Assembly (NCBI GenBank): GCA_916613615.1
Contig: OU744726.1
Coordinates: forward strand, 64,558,987-64,622,986
Length of the DNA: 64,000 bases
Direction of reading: 5' to 3'
DNA from: Steromphala cineraria
Taxonomy: Eukaryota; Mollusca; Gastropoda; Trochida; Trochidae
The notes below the pieces were generated by a model, which had not been told where the DNA came from, ran no database searches, and was given only the letters and a program-made list of their open reading frames with translations. Below, piece after piece: positions 36,601 to 49,200 of the stretch. Position 1 is the stretch's first letter. The number at the start of each line of letters is the position of its first letter. Position numbers and translations under genes: made by a program.

Positions 36601-39600
36601 TTTGCCTCTGCTCGTTCCCCAACCCGGACACCTACCCCAGAGTTGATGACAGTGTCATAGTCTTCATCTTCAACAGCGAAACACCGGGCATATGACTCGA
36701 GTTTCCGGGTGTCCACGAGTCGGTAGTGAGACAGGAAGTCGATGTCGCCTGAAGGTGAAGGTCATAATAAGTCAACATCCACAAGTCGCCGAATACAGAT
36801 GAAGCATTAATGAGCAAGGATAAGATGGAATTGGATGTAAAGGTCAATTAATTGTGAATTTAATTAAAAGTAAAATCATTGATTGAGCAATGACAATTAT
36901 TACAGTAGGCATCATCTTCGATTCGACTAAATAGTCATCCTTGTAAACACTTCTTGGTCATAATTAAAGCACATGAATCCGTTTTTGTATCACGAAAAAT
37001 ATGTGCAATATGTTTATCAATGTCATAAACATCATCTATTGATCAATGACATATGAAACTTGATAGCCATTCACGGCAAAGGTCTGAAATGGAAAGTCTT
37101 AGAGATAGTAAGGTAGGCAGCCTTTGTTATCAAGGTATTGTCTAATGAATATTGTCCCATAATAAATTGTGAATGTCAAAAGAAAAAATTATATCCAGAG
37201 AGATTTATATCAAACATTTTGAAATAAATGACTTGCAGATATAACACATATAGTTGCCTCAGATCCTAATCAAAACTTCCGGAGTTCGGGCTACCTCGGT
37301 GGTGTCCGAACCTTGATCAGTTTGCCCTTATTCAAGTAGAATAACATTTAGTCTTCAGAATAATTTTTTTCAATATTGACAATATTTTTAAACAAGTCAT
37401 GTATTATAACAAAATGGAGCCCAGAAGATGCCAAAGCTGAGCGAACTAGACTTGCTATACATTTCTAGACTGGGTTGGTCATCAATTAAAATTTTTTTGC
37501 TTAAGGGTCTGGATGACTATTATTCAAGATGCGAGCGTCTTTAACGAAAATGGGTAATCTAGAACCATGGACAAGCAGTATGATAGTTTACCTCTCTCGT
37601 CGAGGTCCTTGGCATAGTCCTCTTGAAGGTTAGACTGGTCCATCACCTTCCTGATGTGGTCAAGGATTGCCTGACCACCCCTCTTCATCAGGACATTCAC
37701 TCGACGTGTACCTTTCACTGGAATAGATTCATGTTTAGATGTACAACGATGATTGGTGCTTCTGTAAAATCAATTTTATCTTTAAAGGGGAAGTAGAACG
37801 TTTTTTGAAAACTTCCTATTCCTGATAAGTGTACGTTAATGCTTAATTATTTTGACAGTGTCAAATATCTCATTACACAAACCGATCATCCATAGCGTGT
37901 GAACAAATTATAAATATTCGCATTAAATCCATTGGCGGCCATTTTTGTGTGAATACCTTTAATTCATTTTGTGTAAGAAAAAGGAATCGTATGGATGAAC
38001 TTTATATGATATATTTTATTTATTACTGCTTCATTTAGTTGAAATACATTGTCTATCAATTGGAACCATTGATTTTCACATTCCTGATATCACCTTATAT
38101 CCCCCTAAAACGTTCTACTGCCCTCTTATATGTTAAACACGATTTTGTGCTTAAGAATTGTACATAGAGTGGTGCTTCTATGACATAAGTCTTTAACTGG
38201 AACTGTACAACAAGTGTTGGTGCTTCTATAAAATCAGTCTCAAACTTGAAATGTACAAAGGTGCTGCTTTTATAAAATCAGATAAACAAAGTAAAAAGGT
38301 TTGACATTTGTATATTTGCTCTCGCGAAAGAATTACCAAAATGTAATAAATTTCAAACTTGAATATATATTTTTGTTTGAAATCAAAGCTACTAGATCTA
38401 TGATCGTCTTAAGTGTCAAAGATTGAAAATTTAATGTTGATGATGCAAACCATAAAACAATATTGGATGACCGGTTTTATTGTTAAAATTATTAACAAAT
38501 GTCATTGTTTTAATGTTATGTAAATAACATGAAATATAGTTTGTATTAATAAAGATTCAGTACTTACAGGTGGAGACATCAAGGTCGCTATCACCAGCCA
38601 GGTCGTCAGTCTTAACGTCGCTATCATAGTCTGATAACCTCCTTGTCCCGATGGTTTTCTTGTGGTCAGTGATTCGAATCCGATCTCCAAACTTCTCCTG
38701 AAATGACATTGATGCAAAATGATAAAAATACACCCAGAGGACGTAACGTATTCGCTGAAGCAAACCTAATCAAGATGAAGGAAAAGGGAATAAAACAAAA
38801 ATGTTGACAACGTTTTGGAATAATATCAGCAGCGAACACTAATATAGTAACGTTTGTTCAATGGCGTAAATCCTCGATGAAAATGTCAAAATAAGACGGA
38901 CGTCACTTAATGCCTTAAAGAATTTTATATTTCTTCAATGTTATCTCATAATTTGGTAAACATTGAGTTGACAAAATGCGAAAAGATGAATTATGTTAAA
39001 TTCTTTCCTTTACAAAGATAAATCTCCTTCGACATGAAAAAAACACGAACATCATTTATGTAATACTCTGACATTAAAGGTCCATTATATCAAGTGTAAA
39101 GTTTTCTCCGTGTAATAGAACTCGTGACTAGACATTTATGTCTGAAATGGTACTGAACACGTTTTATGCAGCGACATGTTCTAGCCGGATTACCTCCCTT
39201 ATATCATATCGAATAGCTTGCGAGTGGTAGCAAGGGCTAATTAGTATGTGATTGGCAATATGACTGGTTAGAAGGATGGCTCCGGTTTGAGTCGTTCTGA
39301 ACACAAGATATGTAGACATATTCATACTAGTCATAAACTTGATAAACTACATTTTGAAGTAGGAGCATGTTGATGTTTAATGCAGAGTGTGATTTTCCTT
39401 CATTTCCCCACCATATCCTGTAATGTTCTGTCTTTCTCTATGTATGTTGGACCTTCCTGTCCGTTTGTCATTATGTCTCGTACTCTCTCTCACTCTCTCT
39501 CATCTGCACATGTGTTTTTGAAACTGTATCAATGTTCGTCTGTATTTATGTCATCATATCCCTCATTTGCATTTCGCTTGTTGAACCATATGATACTATT

Positions 39601-42600
39601 AGCGAAACGACATATTTTTGTTATGAATATTAAAGGTTTGAAACCAAGCTTTACATTATATAAAGGCATTTTGAAGGATGTTCTTATCATCGAAAAATAT
39701 ATTGCTAGAAAAAATCAACATGAATTGTTTTGAGAGAAAATGGAACATCCTTGAGGATTTCATCTAATGCTATTGATCACACTTGATAACAATGTACACC
39801 CTTTTTGTTACTTATTTCCCAATACTGATTGTAAAAATGTTTGCCGTTGCCATTGTTCATCCAGTTATCTTATTACTACATGTATCTCACTGTTCATTAC
39901 CAAACTAACTTGATTGTATCCAAATGAAGTGAATAAAAAAACTTAAAAAAAAAGAAAAGTGAGAACAAACGCTGAATTAACGTTCGAAGAATGTTACGCA
40001 CGTCCCTATGGGTGCCTCTTAAAGGCAGAAATACGATAGTCCTATTGTCTATGTTTGCTTGCCACTAAGTTTGTTCTGAACATGAGAAAATCATTATTTC
40101 GACAGTTACTGATACTGACAGTAAAACAAGTTGCAGATCTGTTAACACGCATAAGAACATTTAAAAACAAGACAATGAATAATAATGACCAATCTATGGA
40201 ACCAATACCAAAGCACTTTCTTCAAGGATACATTTTCAGAGAGCGGCGTCGACTTGGCTCAACCAATCCCAATTGTTTAACCTACACAGTCCTTTAAAAA
40301 TAACTCCTGGTATGGTATATAGAGAATATCAAACGACGCCCCATGTATCAACATTAACATTAAACATCCACTTACCTCGACTTTACCACTCGATTTTCGT
40401 TCTAAGATTTTTTAACAAAATAAAAACTTGATTTGGTTTTTGTTTATTTGTCCGATAAACACCTTAAACTAGCCTTTCTTTAAGACAGCGTGTCAGTTAT
40501 TTGGTATTTAACGAGCAAAAGCGAGTTCGATAACAACACAATTGAAATAAATAGACATATAACAATGTAAATTATACGAGATTGAACCAAGTATCCATTG
40601 TTCTTCGAAGAATAGAGGTAAATTCAACCATAGCTAAAATAATCGGTGACATGACCATTAAAACATTGTGACGACAAATTGATTGATTATGACGTCTCGT
40701 CAACCGTCAGCACACGATGCTTTCACACAATGAGCAATATCTTCAACTGGGGAGTTATAAACTGTTTTACTTACCTTCAGTAAGCGAGCAATCTCCTGTT
40801 TTGAAAGATTAGGGTCGATTCCAAGCTTTCTCAAATCATCAGCGGTCAGTTTGCTGATGTCAATCTTCTTCTTTCCTTCCCTCAATTTGATTTGACCCTT
40901 TTCGTCGACTTCAAAATAGTCACCGTCAGAATCTGCACCTGAAGTAAATGCAAATAGTCATGTACTCACCATAATACTTTATAACGTCATTGGCAAAAAT
41001 TCATAATGACCAATTTGATTTTCTTTAAGAAAGGAAATTATTGTTTGAAACGGGAAATGTAATTTGGAAGGGTTTAATCCGAACTGGCTTTGATATTTCC
41101 CGCTTTATCGTTTGCAAGAGGAAAATATGGAATACCTCGAACATTTTTCAAAAATAGAATATCAAATAATGACTTACTAAAATTATAATTATATATATAT
41201 GACAAATAACAGCATGCTGATTGGAGTAACAACCAATGTTAGATGGCACTACTTACTTCCCTTCCGCTTCTTCACTGTCTTCACGTTTCCATCCTTGTCT
41301 GAAAACACACAAATTTAAAAAATGATGAATTTTTTGGGGTATAACAAAAAAATTACGATTTAATTTACAAAAATTCCAAGGAAGCCATTTTAAACCTCTC
41401 AGATGATATAAATAGTTTGACATAAGTTAGTTATGAGTAGTATTATAACCATAATGTAATCATATATTGATATGAAAACCATAATTACCATATTCGTATT
41501 CGTATTCCGACCCACTACTTTCGCCATCCTGCAACATGAAAGACGAATAAAGATGATAATTTTCATCAATAACTATCCACAATTAATATCAACATGTATA
41601 TAAAGTACCTAAAAAAACCAACCATGTTATGTGTTGTAACATACATCAATAAAATTTGTTTTCAAAATTCTAACGTGAAGAAATACAACAGGGAAATGTA
41701 TGTACTCTTTTCACTTTTTTTCTGTAACATTGTGTTAATTTGTTTCATAATCAATAACACATGTTTGAAAAAAAACCAAGGTATATTGATAACTAAAGTG
41801 TTTATTCGATAACTATAGTACCGGTTTAATAACATCTAATTTTAATGAAACTATTTTATCTAAAAATCCGATCTACGTATACGAAAACGTTTCCCCATCT
41901 ACAGCAGCTACCTTATGATTAACATTATTCATTATCGTATGTATCAAAACGTAATTAATGAGAGTGCATGTTTTACCTTCTTAATTTTTTTCTTTGATAT
42001 TATTCTCCCTTGATCGTCGTATTTCTGAAAACAAATGGAAAATGAATTAATTGGCATGATAAGAGGGGCAGTAGCACATTTTTTGAAAATTTCATATTTT
42101 CGATTTTCAATGTTAATTGTACGTTAATGCTGAATGTATTATTTTGATAGTGTCAACATCCCATTACACAAACCAATCATCCATAGTCAGAGAACAAATT
42201 ATAAAGATTTAGATAAAGTCCATTGGCGGCCATTTTTGTAATTCATTTTGTGTAAGAAAGAGGAATCGCATAGCTGAACTTTACATGATGTATTTGATTT
42301 ATTACTGCGCCATTTAGTTTAAATACAATGTCTTTCAATAGGAACCATTTATTTCATTTTCCTGACATCCTCTTATATCCCCTCTAAAAACGCACCACTG
42401 CACCGATAATGCACAGTGATTGCAAATGTACTTCAGTACTTTTCACATATAAACCTATCGTCATCAAACAAACGACTGAAGGGAGGGTCAATGAATGATA
42501 AAATTATGTCAAGAGAAAAGAGGAAATATTAAACTTTCTTCGTGTCTTCACTACGTATATCGAGAAAAAATCCATAATAAAATTTCAAATATATATATAT

Positions 42601-45600
42601 TCTAATATTAAGTCGTTTACTCACGTATTCATACCCATCTTTTGACTCAGGTTTGTGACCGCCCTTTTTCTTCCTTCTTCCGGTGCTGTCGTACTCTGGG
42701 AACATTATTTGTTTATATCAGTATCTTACGTTATTCAGATTAACAATATGATAACTCGCAAACAATAAGGTGACAACAAATTTCAAAATATACAGAAATC
42801 TTTGACACCTTATTGCTAGCAAAGTTGAACTCGCATACAATAAGATGACAACAAATTTCAAAATATACAGAAATCTTTGACACCTTATTGCTAGCAAAGT
42901 TTGTGATGTTATGATGTTGGATAAATCTTCAGTGATGAAAAATGTGATGTCAAACAGTGAAGCATCCAGTAGTTCTTAAAGGTACAAAGTCTGTATAATA
43001 AAACCGTGAAATGCGTATTGTCTTATTAATATATTTTTTTTCTCAAATTAATTGAATTTAGAAGATCTTTGTACCTTTATTATTTTGTGTAATCAACAAG
43101 GTGTATACATGTGATGTTAGTTCAAATAAAATTTATTTGTAGGATTTGAGAGCAAGCTTGTTAAAATTGATATGAAAGTTGACTCTAAATATTCAAAAAC
43201 TCTTTCCGCTGATAGTTAACACATTATTTATAGATTTAACGAATTAATTGATTGTCTTTTATAGATTCCCAGAAAGTGTATGTTCTGATAAACTATTTAA
43301 ATTTTACACGCCACTGCTTTTGAAATCAGAGACGAAAAAAAGTAATAAAAGTGAAACATTCCCTCTCGATTAAACGATTTACGTCAAAGATTTGACAACT
43401 GATAGAAATAGTGCATCACTCCAGTGCATCCAACTCTTAACATGGCGGAGTGATACGCACCATAAACAGAGCTCTTCAGTCATAGAGATAGCAAAGTAAA
43501 CCGGAAGCCATCTTCAAGCGATCCCAGACACCATTATCGAACACGTCAAGTCATCAAAAGAAAATCACGCGCGGTTATCATCATGGAAACATTGTTAATC
43601 ATGGTCTGTTGACTTCCTATCTTATAAAGCGATTTGTTTAACAAGCCCCTGATTGTATGACTACTGGATGGGTGCAAGATTCATTGAGGTGATCGAATAC
43701 AATGTCAAGGCCACATACCGTCATCGCTTTCGTCATCAGCCTCGTTCCCGTCTCGTCTTTTGCCTCCTTTCTTCCTCCTGTTTCGAGAGTACGAACATGT
43801 TATGAAGATGCAAGTTACTTTAGAAATAAGTTCAGCCAAAGATGCATTAAGTAAAATTGTAACATCATAAACTTTGTTTTTAAAGAATTCATAATAATGT
43901 TTTGATTAGAACAATTCACTGTAGCTCAGTTTAAAGAATAAATCGATAAATATAGCATCGGATTTTGAAGATAGCATCTAGGATGAATTCTTCTTAGTAA
44001 GAATATCATATACTTTATTATTATTAATATCTTGTTAACGATAGATTTAGATCTGAAACAAAATACATCTCAACCAAAATACAAACTACTGAATACATGG
44101 ATAAGCAACTATCTAAAACAAGCAATGGGATTTGCACACTACAAGCCATTAGTTGGTCAAACTTACCCCACGTTAGTAATTTGACAATAATAATGGTTAC
44201 AATCAATACTTATAGATCAAAACTGCAAAATAAAATGTATATAGAATTCATATCATTCAAGCAAATGTTTATTGAAAGAAATAATAACCGACAACTGTCT
44301 ATATGCATATTTTAATTGCTAATTAAATTAGTAAACGTCCGTTGCTAGTATTAATATTGAAAGAGAAACCTTTTGGTACGTATTTGGCAAGACACATGAT
44401 TTCATTAAAATAATTAAGGTATTTCAAATAAAAACGAAATTCATTAATCAAATTTCATTAACAAAACACACCTCAAAATCACTTAATATATTTTCCCCAA
44501 AGTAGCACACTGGCAAATATTAATGCAAAAACACTTCAAATGTTAGATTAAAATCGCTCAAATCTAACTCTTAAAGAGGCCATTCTAGCAAATATACAGG
44601 GAAAAACTTCAAATGATGGCTTTTAATCGCTAAAATTAAACCTTTAAGAATCACTCTGACAAACATTTATACAGAAAACTTCAAACGTTGGCCTCAAGTC
44701 ACTAATCTATTATTTTAAGGACAACCCTTGCAAATATTAATGCAAAACACTTCAAATGTTGCACTCGAACTCCTGACATCATCCAAAGGGCACATCCGGT
44801 CACGTGACTCACCCAGCCGCAGAAGCTCCAGAACCGAGTCCTTTCTTCTTCTTGGGGATCTTCCTCCCCTCTTCGTCATATTCAGAGTCCGAGGAGTCCA
44901 GGCCAAGACGTCTTCTCTCCTCTCTTCTCTTCTCCTTCTTCTGTCTAGTGGAGTAAGACAAGGTTGATACAGTCTCCTTCTTCATTTATGTTCTTTTCAT
45001 TTACTCCCTTTTGATTAACTTTCAGGAAATGTTGATTGATGATCCGTATAGTGCTTTGACTTACTTGATACTTTGGATTTAAAAAATGAATCGGTTGAAA
45101 GGTTTGGTTAATACGTGGCGCTGGTTAAGAGATGAAATCTATGACAGAACGTAACGGCAATATTCAAATCGACGTTTTCAAGATGCATTAATAAACAGGA
45201 ATGCTGGTAATAACGATAGGCCAAATCACATATTAGTTTCTAGAATACAAATGTAAGTTAAGATCGACTTATGTGCGTGACAATAAATCATTTGTTAGGT
45301 AGAAAGACAATCGCCACGTGACATCAAGTTAGTGGAGGTAAGATCAGGGGAGATAACACATTGTTACGAGTATTTATAGTATTGAATACCACAAAGAAAA
45401 TATTTCTCTTATTCGGCTTTTCAACACACCAGTATATTTGAACAAAATAAACTTATATGAGATATCGTAAATAGTATATATTTCTACCACATTTGTGACT
45501 GGTTATGTATCGCACTCTCCGTGTAAATAAAGGGTTGAGATATCTGCGATCTTACAGACACATTGGCAAGGGAATACAATAATGGTTGTCTATCACAGAC

Positions 45601-46224
45601 CAGATCTTATATTTGATATATGGTGTATTTGTTCAAGGAATATTAATACGTCTGGGGCCCATTCCTCAACAATATCAGAGACATAAAATCTTATGATACT
45701 ACACGTCTTATATATACATAAAATGGATGACCAGAGTTCGTAACGTTATTCATAGTTACATGATTTTATAATATCTGTTTTAAGTGTCAAAATCGATTTG
45801 ATTCTTCGAAACCTTAGGGGAATTTTTTATTTGAAAGTGACATGATAAATTTATTTCAAATGAAGCATGAATCTGATTTGCCTTATGTCAAGACATGCCT
45901 ATTGTTGCAACTTATATAAATTTGTAGAACCATTTAAAGACCTTTTCATCGTGAACTGCAAATAATTTTCTAATAGACAATGAATAATATTGACGAGGAA
46001 TGAATTTTTTCAGCATTGGCAGATAACCATCATTATATCCTGGAAGCAAGGTCAAACCAATGAATAACCATACTCCCCAATACATTTAATGATGAGTTAT
46101 TGTGAGTAATTATGTGAATTAGTACACGTCCAGTGAACAGTTATCAGTGTAATCAACATAATTCGTCTGTCTGGTGTTACTGTTATGAGTGAGAGAAAGA
46201 GTTGGTCTTCAACGAAGCTTGGGA

Positions 46225-46273
<49 letters not shown>

Positions 46274-49200
46274 TATTACCCAAATAGGGCAACCTTTAGC
46301 GGCGTATGGTATTGAAAAGTAATGTTGTTTAATTATTTATAATTAATTTGAATGAAACGCCATTCATAATTTTTTTTATTATTTCTGTGAGTTTTCGATA
46401 AATTATATCATAAACTCTCCGATACCTGTACGCAACATGTTTAATACAAATGTACAAAAGCTGTTTTATCGGGGTTCTATGAAGTGGAGATATTCTCGAT
46501 ATTTGTAAATTCGTTATTCATAAAACACACGACCATATTTAATATGTTCTCTTAGTGCTAAGATAGCCGTAGGCATGTGTTAATATATGTTACTTACATC
46601 TATCGTAGCACTAAGAAAGTTTCGAAAAACCAGTTCATGGTATCTAACGATTGTTTAAAACCATCCTTAAGTGAATCTGTTACCATCCACAATGAATGAA
46701 TGGTGTGTGGTAAAACCATAGTCTTCACCATAGAGTCATTGTAAACCGAACCGTCTTATAATAAATATAGGATACTTTATGTTGTTTTCCAAATACCAGG
46801 TTTATTTCATCGAGTGTCATGGGTAAAGTTGATATTTCACGAGTGGGGTAGCAAGGTCAAACCAATGAATAACCATAGTCCCCATTACGATTGTTGTAAT
46901 CCATCATTTAGTAAAACTGTTACCATCTACAACGAATGGATGGTGTGTGGTAAAGCCATAATCTTCACCATAAAGTTTAATGTTGTAAACCGAACCGTCT
47001 TATAATAAAGGATGGCAGTGCAACCTAAAACCTGCAAAGCAAACTTCAAGCAGAGGCTAACCTTGATATATACACTGATGACGATGGTAGTGGTGTACAT
47101 CACACAAGTTATGGATAGTTTGTCATAAAAATATGACTGTAATACATGTTAACTGCAGAACAAAAAGAAGGGAGGTAATGCAGGGGTGTGTGCAAACATC
47201 ACTCTTGGTTATAAGATATCATGGATATCCAATATACGGACAAGCAGGGAGAATTGTGCAAACATCATTCTGTGTTATAAGGTTATCCAATATAAGGACA
47301 AGCAAAATGGGTTGTGCAAACATCACTCTGGGTTATAAGGTGTCAAGGTTATCCAATATAACGGTAGACAGGGGGTTGTGCAAACATCACTCTGGGTTAT
47401 AAGGTGTCATGATTATCCAATATAACGGTAGACAGGGGGTTGTGCAAACATCACTCTGGGTTATAAGGTGTCAAGGTTTTCCGATATAATGGTAGACAAG
47501 GGGTTGTGCAAACATCACTCTGGTGCATATATAGGAATAAAGTGCGGTGTTTCTTAGGAATACAAACTTCTCGTGCTCCTTCATCATTTCGTCATATTTG
47601 TCTCCATATTTCTCCCTCCTTCTCTTTTCTTGTTCTGCTTTCCGTTTTGACTTTTCCTCAAAATATTTCTTCTTTTCTTCCTCTGTCATATTGGACAAGT
47701 CAACGTCATCGTCGTCCGTTGATGCATCACTGAAGACTGGTTTGCGGCGTGCAGCTTTCTTAAGACTATTGAAGAGATACCATATTGACTAGAAATTGCT
47801 CTGAGAAATGATCATTGTTATGGTGTAAGAGTTGGCGAAGGATTGATTCTGAACTGATTTGTGAAAAGGATAGTAATGAATTTTACTAATAATAGGTTGA
47901 AAAGGTGATCTTAGAATCGGTCTATATGATGTGTATAAAATGTATTTTAAGTTTAAAAGTTTCTTTAAAAAAACATTATAAAACATATATTCGTATGCAA
48001 AAATTATATAATTTTCCATATATTTCATGTTTCAGAGGTAAACACATGACGTGCAGAATAAAATAAGTTAATCATGAGAATGATATCAGTACGAAAATGT
48101 GTGTTTTGAGCAAGAGGCGTAATTTTCAGAAGAATAGAACAAGATACGAAAGTAGAGAATTAGGGGAAACCCAGGGTGTCATAAGAAGTTATATAAATAA
48201 GAAATTTAACATTACCAGATTGATCATTTGCAGAGTTGTTAAGACTGACAAATGTCAGGAAATAAAAGAAAGAAAGAGACCGAAACACCATTATGAAAGA
48301 TCGTTGATAAGTATAGTGAAAGTTGATAGACAATAGCGATTTGGTGTAAATCTTCGAGAGAGTTCGTTGGATATAGAGGATAAAAGAAGAAAATGTCAGA
48401 ATTGATCATCAAAAAAGGAAAAAGATCTTTATAACAATAGGAAAACTCAATTAGTTATACACATACACAAAAATGAGGCGAAACCTGAGTCAATATAGAT
48501 AGTTAAAACACCGAAACCATCTACTGAGAGAATGATGATGTGCAACTACACAAAAGAGCAATTATGTGATAAACACATACGAGAAATAATCAAAGGAACA
48601 AAGGACAAACGTGTGAGACAAACATCTTGAAGGGAAGATGTAAAAATGTCATGCAAAGAAGTAATCATTTTACGAACGCTTCATGTTTGGCCACCATTTC
48701 GTCATATTTATCGCCATATTTCTCTCGTCTTCGTTTTTCTCTCTCTGCCTTCCGTTTGGCCTTTTCAACAAAATACTTCTTCTTTTCTTCCTCAGTCATG
48801 TTAGAGAAATCCACTTCATCATCATCGGTTGATTCATCGCTGAACACTCCTGTGTTAGTTTTCCCTTTCTTTCCTCCTTTACCTTTTCCCTTCCCCTTTC
48901 CGGGCTTTTTCACTCGAATCTTTCCACCTTTGCCATCTGAGACTACTGTGTACACGCTATCATAGGGGATAAAGATTTACATTATGTACAAATCATGTTC
49001 GTTGATGTATATTTACGCTACTGTACAAAAGTAAATGCATTGTATAAGGGGATCTCTTGAAAAAGTGTTTCGAATGATTTGTTAACACATTGTATCTAAT
49101 TTTGCAATTTAGTGTATTTATTACCTTTTAGCATGGTATAAACCATCTTCCTACGCAGAGCCTAAAAGGCCAGTTTCCAAACTGTCATGTTATGCCTTGC

